Shown here piece after piece: positions 16,369-24,982 of a stretch of DNA of 64,000 bases. The stretch is taken from contig CAVQBC010000006.1 of NCBI GenBank assembly GCA_963710665.1, positions 124,001-188,000 of the forward strand, read 5' to 3'. The notes beneath the pieces were generated by a model. The model was given only the letters and a program-made list of their open reading frames with translations. It ran no database searches and had not been told where the DNA came from. The translations under genes and the position numbers were made by a program. The DNA comes from CAVQBC01 sp963710665. GTDB lineage: Bacteria > Actinomycetota > Thermoleophilia > Solirubrobacterales > Solirubrobacteraceae. The first letter of the stretch is position 1, and each line of letters starts with the position of its first letter.

Positions 16369-19300
16369 ATGCTCCGCATCCGTCTCCTGGGGGAGCTCAC
16401 GGTGGAGCTCGACGGTCGCCCGCTGCCGCGCATCGCGAGCGGCAGGGCACGGTCGCTGCTCGCGTGGCTGGCGCTGCACCCCGGCCTGCATCCGCGCAGC
16501 CGGGTCGCGTCGCAGTTCTGGCCGGACATCCTCGAGGAGAGCGCCCGCGGGAGCCTGCGGACGACGCTCGCGACGCTGCGCCGCGAGCTGGGCGCGCCAG
16601 CCGCGGCGTGCGTCGTCGCCACGCGCGACCGGGTCGGGATCGAGGACGGCCCGGAAGTGTGGGTCGACGTGCGGGCCTTCGAGCGCCTCGCCGGCGACGG
16701 CCGGGCCGCCGATGCGCTCGCGCTCGGCCGCGGCGAGCTGCTGCGCGACCTCGACGACGACTGGGTGCTGGTGGCGCGCGACGCCCACCGCCGCCGCGTG
16801 GCCGAGGTCCTGCAGGCGCTGGGCGACTCGGCCGAGGCCGCCGGGGACTGGGACGCCGCGGTCGCCTATGCGCGCGAGGAGCTCGTCCTCGACGCGCTCT
16901 CCGACCGCGCGGCCCGCGCGCTCGTCCGCCGGCTCGCGGGCAGCGGCGACCGGGCGGGCTCGGTGGCGGCCTACCGTGCGTTCCGGGCGACGGTGCGCGA
17001 GCAGCTCGGGATCGAGCCCTCCGAGGGCACCCGGGCCCTCGTCGATGAGCTGCTCGCCGAGCCGAACGGGGAGGCACCCGCCGTCGCGCCGCCGCTCGCA
17101 CCGCCCCTCGCCCGGCCCGACCCGGTGCCGCTCGTCGGCCGCCACGCCGAGCTGCGGCGGCTCGAGGCGGCGTGGGGGAGGGCGCGCGCCGGCGACCCCG
17201 CGGTGGTGATGGTGCTGGGGGAGGCCGGCAGCGGCAAGACGCGCCTGCTCGCCGAGCTCTCGCGGCGGGTGCACGCCGAGGGGGCGACGGTGATGCTCGG
17301 CCGCTGCTACGAGGACGCGGTGATCCCGTTCGCGCCGTTCACGGAGGCGCTGCGGGGACGGGTCGCCGCGCGGCCGGGCGCGCTGCCCGAGTGGATCGCC
17401 GCGGAGCTCGGCCGGCTGCTGCCCGAGCTCGGCGCGCCGCCCGCGGCCGGCGAGGGCGGGCCCCAGGACGCGCGCCATCGGCTCTTCGAAGCGGTCGCCG
17501 CGGTCGTCGCGCAGGCGGCCGGCGACGCGCCGGTGCTGCTCGCGATCGACGACCTGCAGTGGGCCGACCCGCCGACGCTGCTGCTGCTCGCCCACCTCGT
17601 CCGGCGCCTGTCGAGGGAGCGGCTGATGGTGCTCGCCACGGTGCGCGACGACGACCCGGACGCGATCGCCGCCCTGCGGGACCTCATGGCCGAGCTCGAA
17701 CGCGGGCGCCGCCTCGAGCGCGTCGCACTCGGCGCCCTGGAGGCCGGCGACGTCGCGGCGCTCGTGTCGGCGTGGCTCGGCGACCGGGCCTCGGCGGCGC
17801 TGGCGGACGTGGTGGGCCGCAAGTCCGGCGGCAACCCCCTGTTCGTGGAGGAGCTCGCGCGCCACGTCGGCGAGACGGGGGCGCCGGAGGACGACCTCGC
17901 CGCCGCGGCGACCGCCGCGCTGCCGAGCGGGGTGAAGTCGGTGATCGCCGGACGCCTCGCGCGCCTGGACGACGACGCCCGCGCCGCGCTCGCCGCCGCG
18001 GCCGTGGCGGGGGAGGAGTTCCGCCTCGCAGACGTGGCAGCCGCGGCGGAGCTCGGGGAGGAGAGCGTGGTCGAGGCGCTCGACGCCGCGGTCGGCGCGC
18101 GCTTCGTGCGCGAGGCGGCGACCCCGGGCGCCTACCGCTTCGCGCACGCCCTGGTCCGCGAGGCGGTCGCCGACGGATCGACCGCCACGCGGCGCGCGCT
18201 GCTGCACCGGCGTCTCGCGCGGGCGCTCGAGGAGGCCCCCGGCGGAGCGGACCTGCCGCGGCTCGTGCACCACCTGCTCGGCGCCGGCGCGACCGTCGAT
18301 CAGCACGCCACCGCGGGCTATGCGCTGCGCACGGCCGAGCTCGCGGTAGCCCAGCTCGCCTACGAGGACGCCGCCGAGATCCTCGAGCGCGCCGCGGCGA
18401 CGCTCGACCTCGGGCCCGGCGAGCGCGCGCTGCTCCTGCTCGCGCTCGGCGACGCGCGGGTGCGCGCGGGCGACCCGGCGGCCGCCCGCCCGTGCTTCGC
18501 GGAGGTCGCCGAGGCGGCGCGGGCGGTGGGCGACGCCGAGCTGCTCGCCCACGCCGCGCTGGGCGCCGCGGGGCTGGCGGTCACGGTGCTGCCGGTCCGC
18601 CCGGACGTGCGGGCCCTGCTCGAGGAGGCGCTCGCCGGCCTGGACGAGGACTCGGCCCTGCGCCCCGCCGTGCTCGGCCGGCTGGCGATCGAGCTCTACT
18701 ACGAGCCGCCGGCCGCGGTCCGCGAGGAGCTGAGCGCGCGTGCCCTGGAGGCGGGACGGCGAGTCGGGGGCGAGGCGCTGCTCGAGGCGCTCGGCGCGCG
18801 CCACGTCGGCCTGTGGGGTCCCGACCACCTCCCCGAGCGGCTCGCGATCGCCGACGAGCTGGTGGCGGCCGCGAGGGAGCACGGCCGGCGGGAGGCGGAG
18901 CTCCAGGGGCTCAACTGGCGGGTCGTCGACCTGGTGGAGCTCGGCCGCTTCGACGCGGCGCGCGAGGCGATCGACGCGCACGAGGCGCTCGCCGCGGAGC
19001 TGCGCCTGCCGGCCTACCAGTGGTTCGCGCCGATGTGGCGCGCGATGCTGGCGCTGGCGGCGGGCGACGAGGCGGCCGCCCGGCGCCACCGCGAGGAGGG
19101 CGAGCGCAGCGCCCGGGCGGCCGACGACAACGCCCGCCTGCTGCTCGCGATCCAGGAGCGGACCATCCGCTACACCTTCGGGGAATTCGACTCGGACGAC
19201 ATCGCCGCGGTCGAGCGCGGCGCGGCGGCGTCCGCGGCCGAGCCCGCGTGGCGCGCCTGGATCGCCTCGATGTGGCTCGAGATCGGCGACACCGAGGCCG

Positions 19301-19755
19301 CGGGCCGGGAGGTCCGTCGCGGGCTGGAGCGGATCCCGTCGCTGTCCCGCGACGCGAACTGGCTCTACACGGTCAGCGCGTTCGGCGCGCTCGCCGCGCA
19401 GCTCGGCGACACGACCGCGGCCGAGGCGCTGTACCCGCGGCTCGCGCCGTACGCCGAGCACACGGTGACCGTCGGGCGGGCCACGCTGTGCCTCGGGTCG
19501 TCGTCCATCTCGCTCGGGCTGCTCGCCGGCGCGCTGGGCGACGACGAGGCCGCCCAGCGCCACCTCGAGGCCGCCGTCCGGCACTGCACCCGGCTGGGCG
19601 CCGTGCTGTACCTCGCCGCGGCGCGCTGGGCGCTCGCCGGGGTGCTCGAGCGGCGCGGCGCGGACGGGCGCGCGGACGACCTGCGCGCCGACGCCACCAC
19701 CGCCGCGGGCCGGCTCGGGGTCGACCTGTCCGGCTCGCTCGTGCGGCTCTACTGA
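16369..19755 (+). CDS. AfsR/SARP-type regulator: OmpR-like HTH, BTAD, ATPase and TPR-like domains
   Basis: 1128 residues. Residues 1-95 are a SARP-type winged helix (MLRIRLLGELTVELDGRPLP; RSLLAWLALHPGLHPRSRVA), about 96-240 the bacterial transcriptional activator domain (AFRATVREQLGIEPSEGTRA), and from 255 an AAA/STAND ATPase (LVGRHAEL; Walker A GEAGSGKT near 285; Walker B LLAIDDLQWAD near 392). The rest is alpha-helical TPR-like. A ligand or partner sensed by the C-terminus would switch the ATPase and release the DNA-binding half. TAGGGT 7 bp before ATG implies a leaderless mRNA. Its likely target is the FAD oxidoreductase next door, which carries a SARP-like operator. Confidence 0.92.
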   Translation: MLRIRLLGELTVELDGRPLPRIASGRARSLLAWLALHPGLHPRSRVASQFWPDILEESARGSLRTTLATLRRELGAPAAACVVATRDRVGIEDGPEVWVDVRAFERLAGDGRAADALALGRGELLRDLDDDWVLVARDAHRRRVAEVLQALGDSAEAAGDWDAAVAYAREELVLDALSDRAARALVRRLAGSGDRAGSVAAYRAFRATVREQLGIEPSEGTRALVDELLAEPNGEAPAVAPPLAPPLARPDPVPLVGRHAELRRLEAAWGRARAGDPAVVMVLGEAGSGKTRLLAELSRRVHAEGATVMLGRCYEDAVIPFAPFTEALRGRVAARPGALPEWIAAELGRLLPELGAPPAAGEGGPQDARHRLFEAVAAVVAQAAGDAPVLLAIDDLQWADPPTLLLLAHLVRRLSRERLMVLATVRDDDPDAIAALRDLMAELERGRRLERVALGALEAGDVAALVSAWLGDRASAALADVVGRKSGGNPLFVEELARHVGETGAPEDDLAAAATAALPSGVKSVIAGRLARLDDDARAALAAAAVAGEEFRLADVAAAAELGEESVVEALDAAVGARFVREAATPGAYRFAHALVREAVADGSTATRRALLHRRLARALEEAPGGADLPRLVHHLLGAGATVDQHATAGYALRTAELAVAQLAYEDAAEILERAAATLDLGPGERALLLLALGDARVRAGDPAAARPCFAEVAEAARAVGDAELLAHAALGAAGLAVTVLPVRPDVRALLEEALAGLDEDSALRPAVLGRLAIELYYEPPAAVREELSARALEAGRRVGGEALLEALGARHVGLWGPDHLPERLAIADELVAAAREHGRREAELQGLNWRVVDLVELGRFDAAREAIDAHEALAAELRLPAYQWFAPMWRAMLALAAGDEAAARRHREEGERSARAADDNARLLLAIQERTIRYTFGEFDSDDIAAVERGAAASAAEPAWRAWIASMWLEIGDTEAAGREVRRGLERIPSLSRDANWLYTVSAFGALAAQLGDTTAAEALYPRLAPYAEHTVTVGRATLCLGSSSISLGLLAGALGDDEAAQRHLEAAVRHCTRLGAVLYLAAARWALAGVLERRGADGRADDLRADATTAAGRLGVDLSGSLVRLY

Positions 19756-19771
19756 GCCCGGGCTGAGCGCC
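19752..19771. repeat. 20-bp direct repeat, right copy
   Basis: Identical to 16306-16325, again starting at the base before the TGA stop of the gene on its left. Flanking bases differ on both sides, so the match is exactly 20 bp. Confidence 0.9.
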
Positions 19772-19781
19772 GCACGCACGA

Positions 19782-19824
19782 CTCACGCAGCCCTCACGGT
19801 CGCCTCGCGGTGCGCTGGGACCGT
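19782..19824 (+). promoter_or_regulatory. SARP-like operator: three heptamers at 11-bp period
   Basis: CTCACGC (19782), CTCACGG (19793) and CTCGCGG (19804) start exactly 11 bp apart. After the third, 8 bp separate it from GACCGT (19819-19824), an acceptable -10. SARP activators of the ActII-4/AfsR type are known to bind direct heptamers at one-turn spacing with the last repeat 8 bp from the -10. The predicted mRNA would start near 19831 with AAGGAG before ATG 19864. The upstream AfsR-type regulator is the obvious candidate. Confidence 0.6.
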
Positions 19825-19863
19825 TCGCCGCGTCCGGTCCCCGCCCAAGGAGTCCCCGCCGCC

Positions 19864-21268
19864 ATGGCAACCGTCCCCGCCGCCGTACCGTCCTCCGTCG
19901 CCGCCCTCGCCGCCGGCTTCGGAGGCGAGGTCCTGACCGCGGCCGACGACAGCTACGACGATCGCCGCCGCGTCTGGAACGGCATGATCGACCGCCACCC
20001 CGCGATCATCGCCCGCTGCGCCGACGCCGGCGACGTCGCCGCCGCGATCCGCTACGCCGGCGAGCACGATCTGCAGGTCGCGGTGCGGGGCGGAGGCCAC
20101 AACGTGGCCGGCATCGCCGTCAACGACGGCGGCCTCGTCGATCGACCTCTCACCGATGCGCGCCGTGCGCATGGACCACGCCCGGGGCACCGTCCACGTA
20201 CAGGGCGGCGCCACCTGGGGGGACGTCGACCGCGTCACCACGCCGCACGGGCTCGCGACCCCCGGCGGGGTCGTGTCCGAGACCGGCGTCGCCGGGCTCG
20301 CGCTCAGCGGCGGCGTGTCCCAGCACCGCCGGCTGCACGGGATGACGATCGACAACCTCGTCTCCGCGGAGGTCGTCACGGCCGACGGCCGGCGCCTGCG
20401 CGCCGCCGCCGACGAGCACCCCGACCTCTACTGGGCCCTGCGCGGGGGCGGCGGCAACTTCGGCGTCGTGACGTCGTTCGAGTTCCGCCTGCACCCTGTC
20501 GGCCCCGAGGTCTACACCGTCGTCGTCTACTACCCGCTCGAGCACAGCGCGGCGATGTTCAAGGCCTGGCGCGACGCGGTCGCCGACGCGCCGGACGAGC
20601 TCACGAGCGAGGCGTTCGTGTGGGTGCTGCCCGACGTGCCCGAGCTGCCCGAGGCGCTGCGGGCGCTGCCCGTGTGCGGCATCTCCGGCACGTACACCGG
20701 GGCGGTGGAGGAGGGCGAGCGCGTCAGCCGTGCGCTGCGCGAGCTCGCGCCGCCGCTGCTCGACATGAGCGGGCCGATGCCGTTCGTCGACGTCCAGTCG
20801 TCGCTGGACCCGTTCTTCCCCGCGGGGCTGCGCTACTACTGGAAGGCGCTCTACCTGGACGGGTTCTCCGACGGCGTGGTGGACGACATGGTCGACTGGT
20901 CGATGCGCCGCCCGTCGCTCGACTCGCTCGTGATCGTCCGCCACCTCGGCGGCGCGATCGCCCGCGTCGGTGCCGATGAGACCGCGTTCGGCGACCGCGA
21001 CTCCGAGTTCATGCTGAGCATCGACGCGACCTGGCGCGACGCGGGCGGCGACGACCGCAACATCGCCTGGACGCGCGACTTCTGGCAGGCGATGCGCCGC
21101 TACTCGGCCGGGAAGACGTACTTCAACTTCCCGGGCCTGCTCGAGGAGGGCGACGCCGCGATCCGCGACAGCTACGGCGCCAACCACGCCCGCCTGGCCG
21201 CCATCAAGGCCGCCTACGACCCGGAGAACGTCTTCCGGGGCAACCAGAACATCAAGCCGGCGAGCTGA
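19864..21268 (+). pseudogene. FAD-linked oxidoreductase (berberine-bridge type), frameshifted
   Basis: Start ATG 19864 with AAGGAG 11 bp upstream. The FAD-binding half reads VAVRGGGHNVAGIAVNDGG (His expected to carry FAD), then the frame breaks at about 20138-20141, where one extra base (GTCGATCGAC in place of GTCATCGAC) moves the sense frame to the one ending at 21268: VHVQGGATWGDVDRVTTPHG, DNLVSAEVVTADGRRL, and the BBE tail YDPENVFRGNQNI. With the base removed, the protein is about 467 residues, normal for the family. Substrate unknown. The promoter carries a SARP-like operator, so it is the likely target of the AfsR-type regulator. Sequencing error is possible. Confidence 0.85.
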
Positions 21269-21278
21269 GCCGCGAACC

Positions 21279-21312
21279 GGACCCGCCCGCTCGCCCGCGG
21301 GCGGGCGGGTCC
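21279..21312. terminator. Bidirectional hairpin terminator
   Basis: A perfect 12-bp stem (GGACCCGCCCGC at 21279-21290 with its complement at 21301-21312) and 10-nt loop fills the gap between the convergent FAD oxidoreductase and gltD stop codons. It should act in both directions. Confidence 0.8.
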
Positions 21313-21313
21313 G

Positions 21314-22729
21314 CTACGCCGGCACCGCGGCCAGGTGGCGGTCGACCATGCGCGCCACCTTCCGGCCCTCCGCCATCGCCGTGACGATCAGCGACTGGCC
21401 CACGCGGGCGTCGCCCGCGGCGAACACGCCGGTATGCGAGGCGGCGAACGTCGGCGCCCTGATGTTGCCCCGGCGGTCGAGCTCGAGGCCGAGCTGCTCG
21501 ATCGGCCCCGGCCGCTCGGGACCGCTGAAGCCGATCGCGATCAGCACGAGGTCCGCGGGCAGCTCGAACTCCGAGCCCGGGACGGGCTGGACCTCCGGCC
21601 GGGGGCCGACCGCGCTGCCGCGCACCGCGACCGCGTGGCCGTCGCGGCCCTCGATCGAGCCCGCGGTCTGGGTCCAGCGGCGGTCGCCGCCCTCGTCCAT
21701 CGCGTAGGTGTGCAGCACGCGGCGCGGCGCCTCGGGCCACGGCACGTAGTCGCGCGCGTGCTCCGTCGTGGGCGCGGGGTAGGTGTCGAGCACCGTCACG
21801 CTCGCGGCCTTCTCGCGGTGGGCGTTGGCCACGCAGTCCATGGCGGTGTCGCCGCCGCCGATCACCACGACGTGCTTGCCGGCGGCCGTCAGCTCGGGGT
21901 CGTCGCCCGGCGCGTCGCCGCGGGCGACCCAGCGGTTGCGGGCGTAGAGGTAGTCCATCGCGAAGCGGACGCCCTTGAGCCCGACGCCGGGGATGTGCAG
22001 CTCGCGCGGCACGCGGGAGCCGATCGCGACCACCAGCGCGTCGTGGCGGGCGAGCAGCTCGTCGGCGCCGACGTCGACGCCCACGTCCACGTTGCAGCGG
22101 AACTCGATGCCCTCCGCCTCGAAGACGGCGGTGCGGCGGTCGAGCACCTCCTTGCCGAGCTTGAAGTCGGGCACGCCGAAGCGCACGAGGCCCCCGAGCC
22201 CCTCGTCGCGCTCGTAGACCACCACGGTGTGGCCGGCGCGGTTGAGCTGGTTGGCGGCGGCCAGGCCGGCGGGGCCCGCGCCGATGACGCCGACCGTCCT
22301 TCCGGTGCGCTCCTCCGGCGGGCGGGGGACGATCCAGCCCTCCGACCAGCCGCGCTCGATGATCGCGAACTCGATGTTCTTGATCCCGACGGGGTCGTCG
22401 TTGATGGCCAGCACGCAGGCGGACTCGCACGGCGCCGGGCAGATGCGCGCGGTGAGCTCGGGGAAGTCGCTCGTGGCGTGCAGCGAGTCGAGCGCCTCGC
22501 GCCACCGCCCGCGGTAGACGAGGTCGTTCCAGTCCGGGATGAGGTTCCCCAGCGGGCACCCGTTGTGGCAGAACGGCACGCCGCAGTCCATGCAGCGCGC
22601 GCCCTCCTCGCCCGCCCGCTCGGCGTCGAGGACCTTGTAGATCTCGTCGTAGTCGACCGTGCGCGTGGCCGGGTCGCGCTGGGGCGTCGGCACGCGCGTG
22701 ATCCGCAGGAAGGCTCCAAGCTCGCCCAT
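21314..22729 (-). CDS. gltD: Glutamate synthase (NADPH) small subunit
   Basis: 471 residues from ATG 22729 (MGELGAFLRITRVPTPQRDP). The N-terminal Fe-S region shows CMDCGVPFCHNGCPLGNLIP and ICPAPCESACVLAIN; the FAD dinucleotide fold is VGVIGAGPAGLAAANQLNRA and the NADPH fold VVVIGGGDTAMDCVANAHRE. The C-terminal GDARVGQSLIVTAMAEGRK closes the FAD site. It passes electrons from NADPH to the large subunit GltB, which converts glutamine and 2-oxoglutarate to glutamate. GltB is not in the window, so it is either elsewhere, or this is a stand-alone GltD-like reductase. Confidence 0.93.
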   Translation of the reverse strand: MGELGAFLRITRVPTPQRDPATRTVDYDEIYKVLDAERAGEEGARCMDCGVPFCHNGCPLGNLIPDWNDLVYRGRWREALDSLHATSDFPELTARICPAPCESACVLAINDDPVGIKNIEFAIIERGWSEGWIVPRPPEERTGRTVGVIGAGPAGLAAANQLNRAGHTVVVYERDEGLGGLVRFGVPDFKLGKEVLDRRTAVFEAEGIEFRCNVDVGVDVGADELLARHDALVVAIGSRVPRELHIPGVGLKGVRFAMDYLYARNRWVARGDAPGDDPELTAAGKHVVVIGGGDTAMDCVANAHREKAASVTVLDTYPAPTTEHARDYVPWPEAPRRVLHTYAMDEGGDRRWTQTAGSIEGRDGHAVAVRGSAVGPRPEVQPVPGSEFELPADLVLIAIGFSGPERPGPIEQLGLELDRRGNIRAPTFAASHTGVFAAGDARVGQSLIVTAMAEGRKVARMVDRHLAAVPA

Positions 22730-22777
22730 GGGTGCGGAGAGTGTAGGGAGCAGGGCACGGCCGGGCGGGTGCCGGCC

Positions 22778-22809
22778 GGAAGGTTCCGGGAAGGTGGCGG
22801 GCCTAGCGT
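22778..22809 (+). promoter_or_regulatory. SARP-like operator and promoter of the MMPL transporter
   Basis: Two identical heptamers GGAAGGT start at 22778 and 22789 (11-bp period). Exactly 8 bp follow, then TAGCGT (22804-22809) as -10; the ATG is 8 bp further, so transcription would be leaderless. The same arrangement, same heptamer and same TAGCGT occur at 28110-28141. The regulator encoded between the two sites (24983-28094) is the natural candidate. Confidence 0.7.
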
Positions 22810-22817
22810 GGCGCGTC

Positions 22818-24939
22818 ATGACGACGCTCGCCGCCCCCACCTCCGCCTCCACCCGCCCCCTTGGACCGCTCGGCCGTCTCGGCCGCTGGTCCGCGCGACG
22901 CCGGCGCCTGGTCTTCATCGCCTGGGCGGTCGTGATCGTCGCGCTCGGGGCGCTCGCTCCGCGCGCGGAGCACGCGCTGTCCGGCGGCGGCTGGCAGGCC
23001 GACGGCTCCGAGTCGGTCCGGGCGCGGCAGCTCATCGAGCGCCATTTCGCCGGCCACGGCAGCTCCGCCCTCGCGGTCGTCGTGAGCGCCCGCGGGCACG
23101 CGGCGGGCGAGCCCGCGTTCGAGCGCGCCGTCGCGCACGGCGTCCAGGCGCTCCGGCGCGACCCGGCCGTGTCGGCGGTCGAGCCGCCGCGCCGCGGCGA
23201 GTCGATCTCGGCCGACGGCCGCGTGGCCGTCGTGCGGGGCGGCGCCGGCGCCGACCCGGAGGAGATGGTCCGCGCGGCGGCGCGCGTGGAGGCGCGGCTG
23301 CGCGCGTCCGCGCCGGCCGGCGCCGAGCTGGCCCTGACGGGCTCGCCCGCCCTGTGGTCGCAGTTCAACGAGGAGAACAAGGCGGCCATGATGCGCTCCG
23401 AGCTGATGTCCTGGCCGCTCACGCTCGCGGTGCTGGTGGTGGCGTTCGGCTCGCTCGCCGCGGCCGGCATCCCGCTCCTGCTCTCGATCGCCGGGCTGGT
23501 GGCCACGGCCGGCGCGCTCTGGCTCGGCACCCGCGTCATGGGGATCACGATCTGGGCGATGAACTTCGCGCTGATGTTCGCCCTCGCGGTGGGCATCGAC
23601 TACGCGCTCTTCGTGGTGGTGCGCTTCCGGGCGGCGCTCCGCGCCGGCCGCCGTCCGCTCGACGCCGTCGGCGAGACGATGGACAGCGCCGGCCGGGCCG
23701 TGCTGGTGAGCGCCCTGGCGGTCCTGGCCTCGCTGTCGGCGGTGATGCTGGTTCCGAGCCAGCCGTTCCGCACCAGCGCGCTCGGGATCCTGCTCGCCGT
23801 CGGCTTCGTGCTCGCGGCCTCGCTGACGCTGCTGCCGGCCGTCCTGGCGCGGCTCGGCTCGCGCATCGATCGCTTCGCGCTGCCGTGGGCGGGAGCGGTG
23901 CACCATCGCAGCGAGACGTTCGCGCGCTGGGGACGCCTGATCTGGCGCCGCCCGGTGGCGGTCGGCCTGCCGGCGGCCGCGGTGCTGGTGGCGCTGGCGC
24001 TGCCGGCCCTCGGGCTGCACACGGCGATGCCGGCGACCGGCGTGCTGCCCGGCGACGCCGGCGCGCGGGTCGGCGCCGAGCGGCTCCAGCGCTCGTTCGG
24101 GCCCGGGGCGCCGGCGGAGCTGCAGCTCGTGGCGCCGTGGCGGGCGGCGGAGGGCGCGCGCGCGGCGACGCGGCACGTGCCCGGGGTCGCCGCCGTGTCG
24201 CCGCCGCGGCGCACCGGGGACCTCGCGCTGATGCGGGTCCAGCCGGACACGGAGGCGGCGGGCGGCGTCGTCGAGCGCCTGCGCGACCGGCTGCCGCGGC
24301 GGCGTGCTGGTGGGCGGGGCGGCGGCCGAGGCGCACGATCTCGAGCGGGCGCTCGCCGGCCGGACGCCCCTCGTGCTCGGGCTCGTCGCGACGGTGGGCT
24401 TCCTGCTGCTCCTGCTCGTCGTGCGCGCTCCCGTGGCGGCCGCGATGGCCGTGGCGATGAACCTGCTCGCCACCGCGGCGGCGTTCGGCGTGGCGAGGCT
24501 GATCTTCCAGGAAGGTGCCGGGGAGGCCCTGCTGGGCTTCGAGGCGCAGGGCTTCGTCGACGCCTGGGCGCCGCTGTTCTTCTTCTGCCTGAGCTTCGCG
24601 CTGGCGATGGACTACAGCGTCTTCCTGCTGGCGACCGCGCGCGAGCAGCTGGAGCGCACCGGCGACGCCCGCGACGGGGTCGTCGAGGGGATGGCCCGGT
24701 CCGGGCGCGTGATCAACGCGGCCGGGGCGGTGATGGTGGTCGTGTTCTTCACCTTCGCGCTCTCGGGACCGCTCCCGCCCAAGGAGATGGGCGTGATCCT
24801 GGGGGTGGCGGTGCTGCTCGACACCCTGCTGGTGCGACTGCTCCTGCTGCCCGCCGCCCTGCGGCTGCTGGGCCGGCGTGCCTGGTGGTCGCCGGCCGTG
24901 CTGCGGCGGCTGCCCGCCCTCCGCCTGCGCCACGCGTGA
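22818..24939 (+). pseudogene. MMPL/RND-superfamily transporter, frameshifted
   Basis: About 707 residues when repaired. The first ~490 residues (ATG 22818) give an N-terminal helix (RLVFIAWAVVIVALGAL), a periplasmic loop, and the first helix bundle with the family signature FALMFALAVGIDYALFVVVR. At about 24295-24301 (run CCGCGGCGGCGTG) one extra base shifts sense to the frame ending at 24939, which holds the second bundle with FCLSFALAMDYSVFLLATAR and SGPLPPKEMGVILGVAVLLD. MMPL proteins export lipids or small molecules using the proton gradient. The promoter carries the SARP-like repeats. Confidence 0.88.
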
Positions 24940-24982
24940 CGCCGCCTTGACCGGGGCCCCGGCCCCGGCGAGGCTTGCCCCG

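Noticed and set aside
16252..19779. 1175-residue minus-strand ORF antisense to the AfsR-type gene
   Set aside because: Arg/Gly/His-rich shadow; the plus-strand frame has winged helix, BTAD and Walker motifs.
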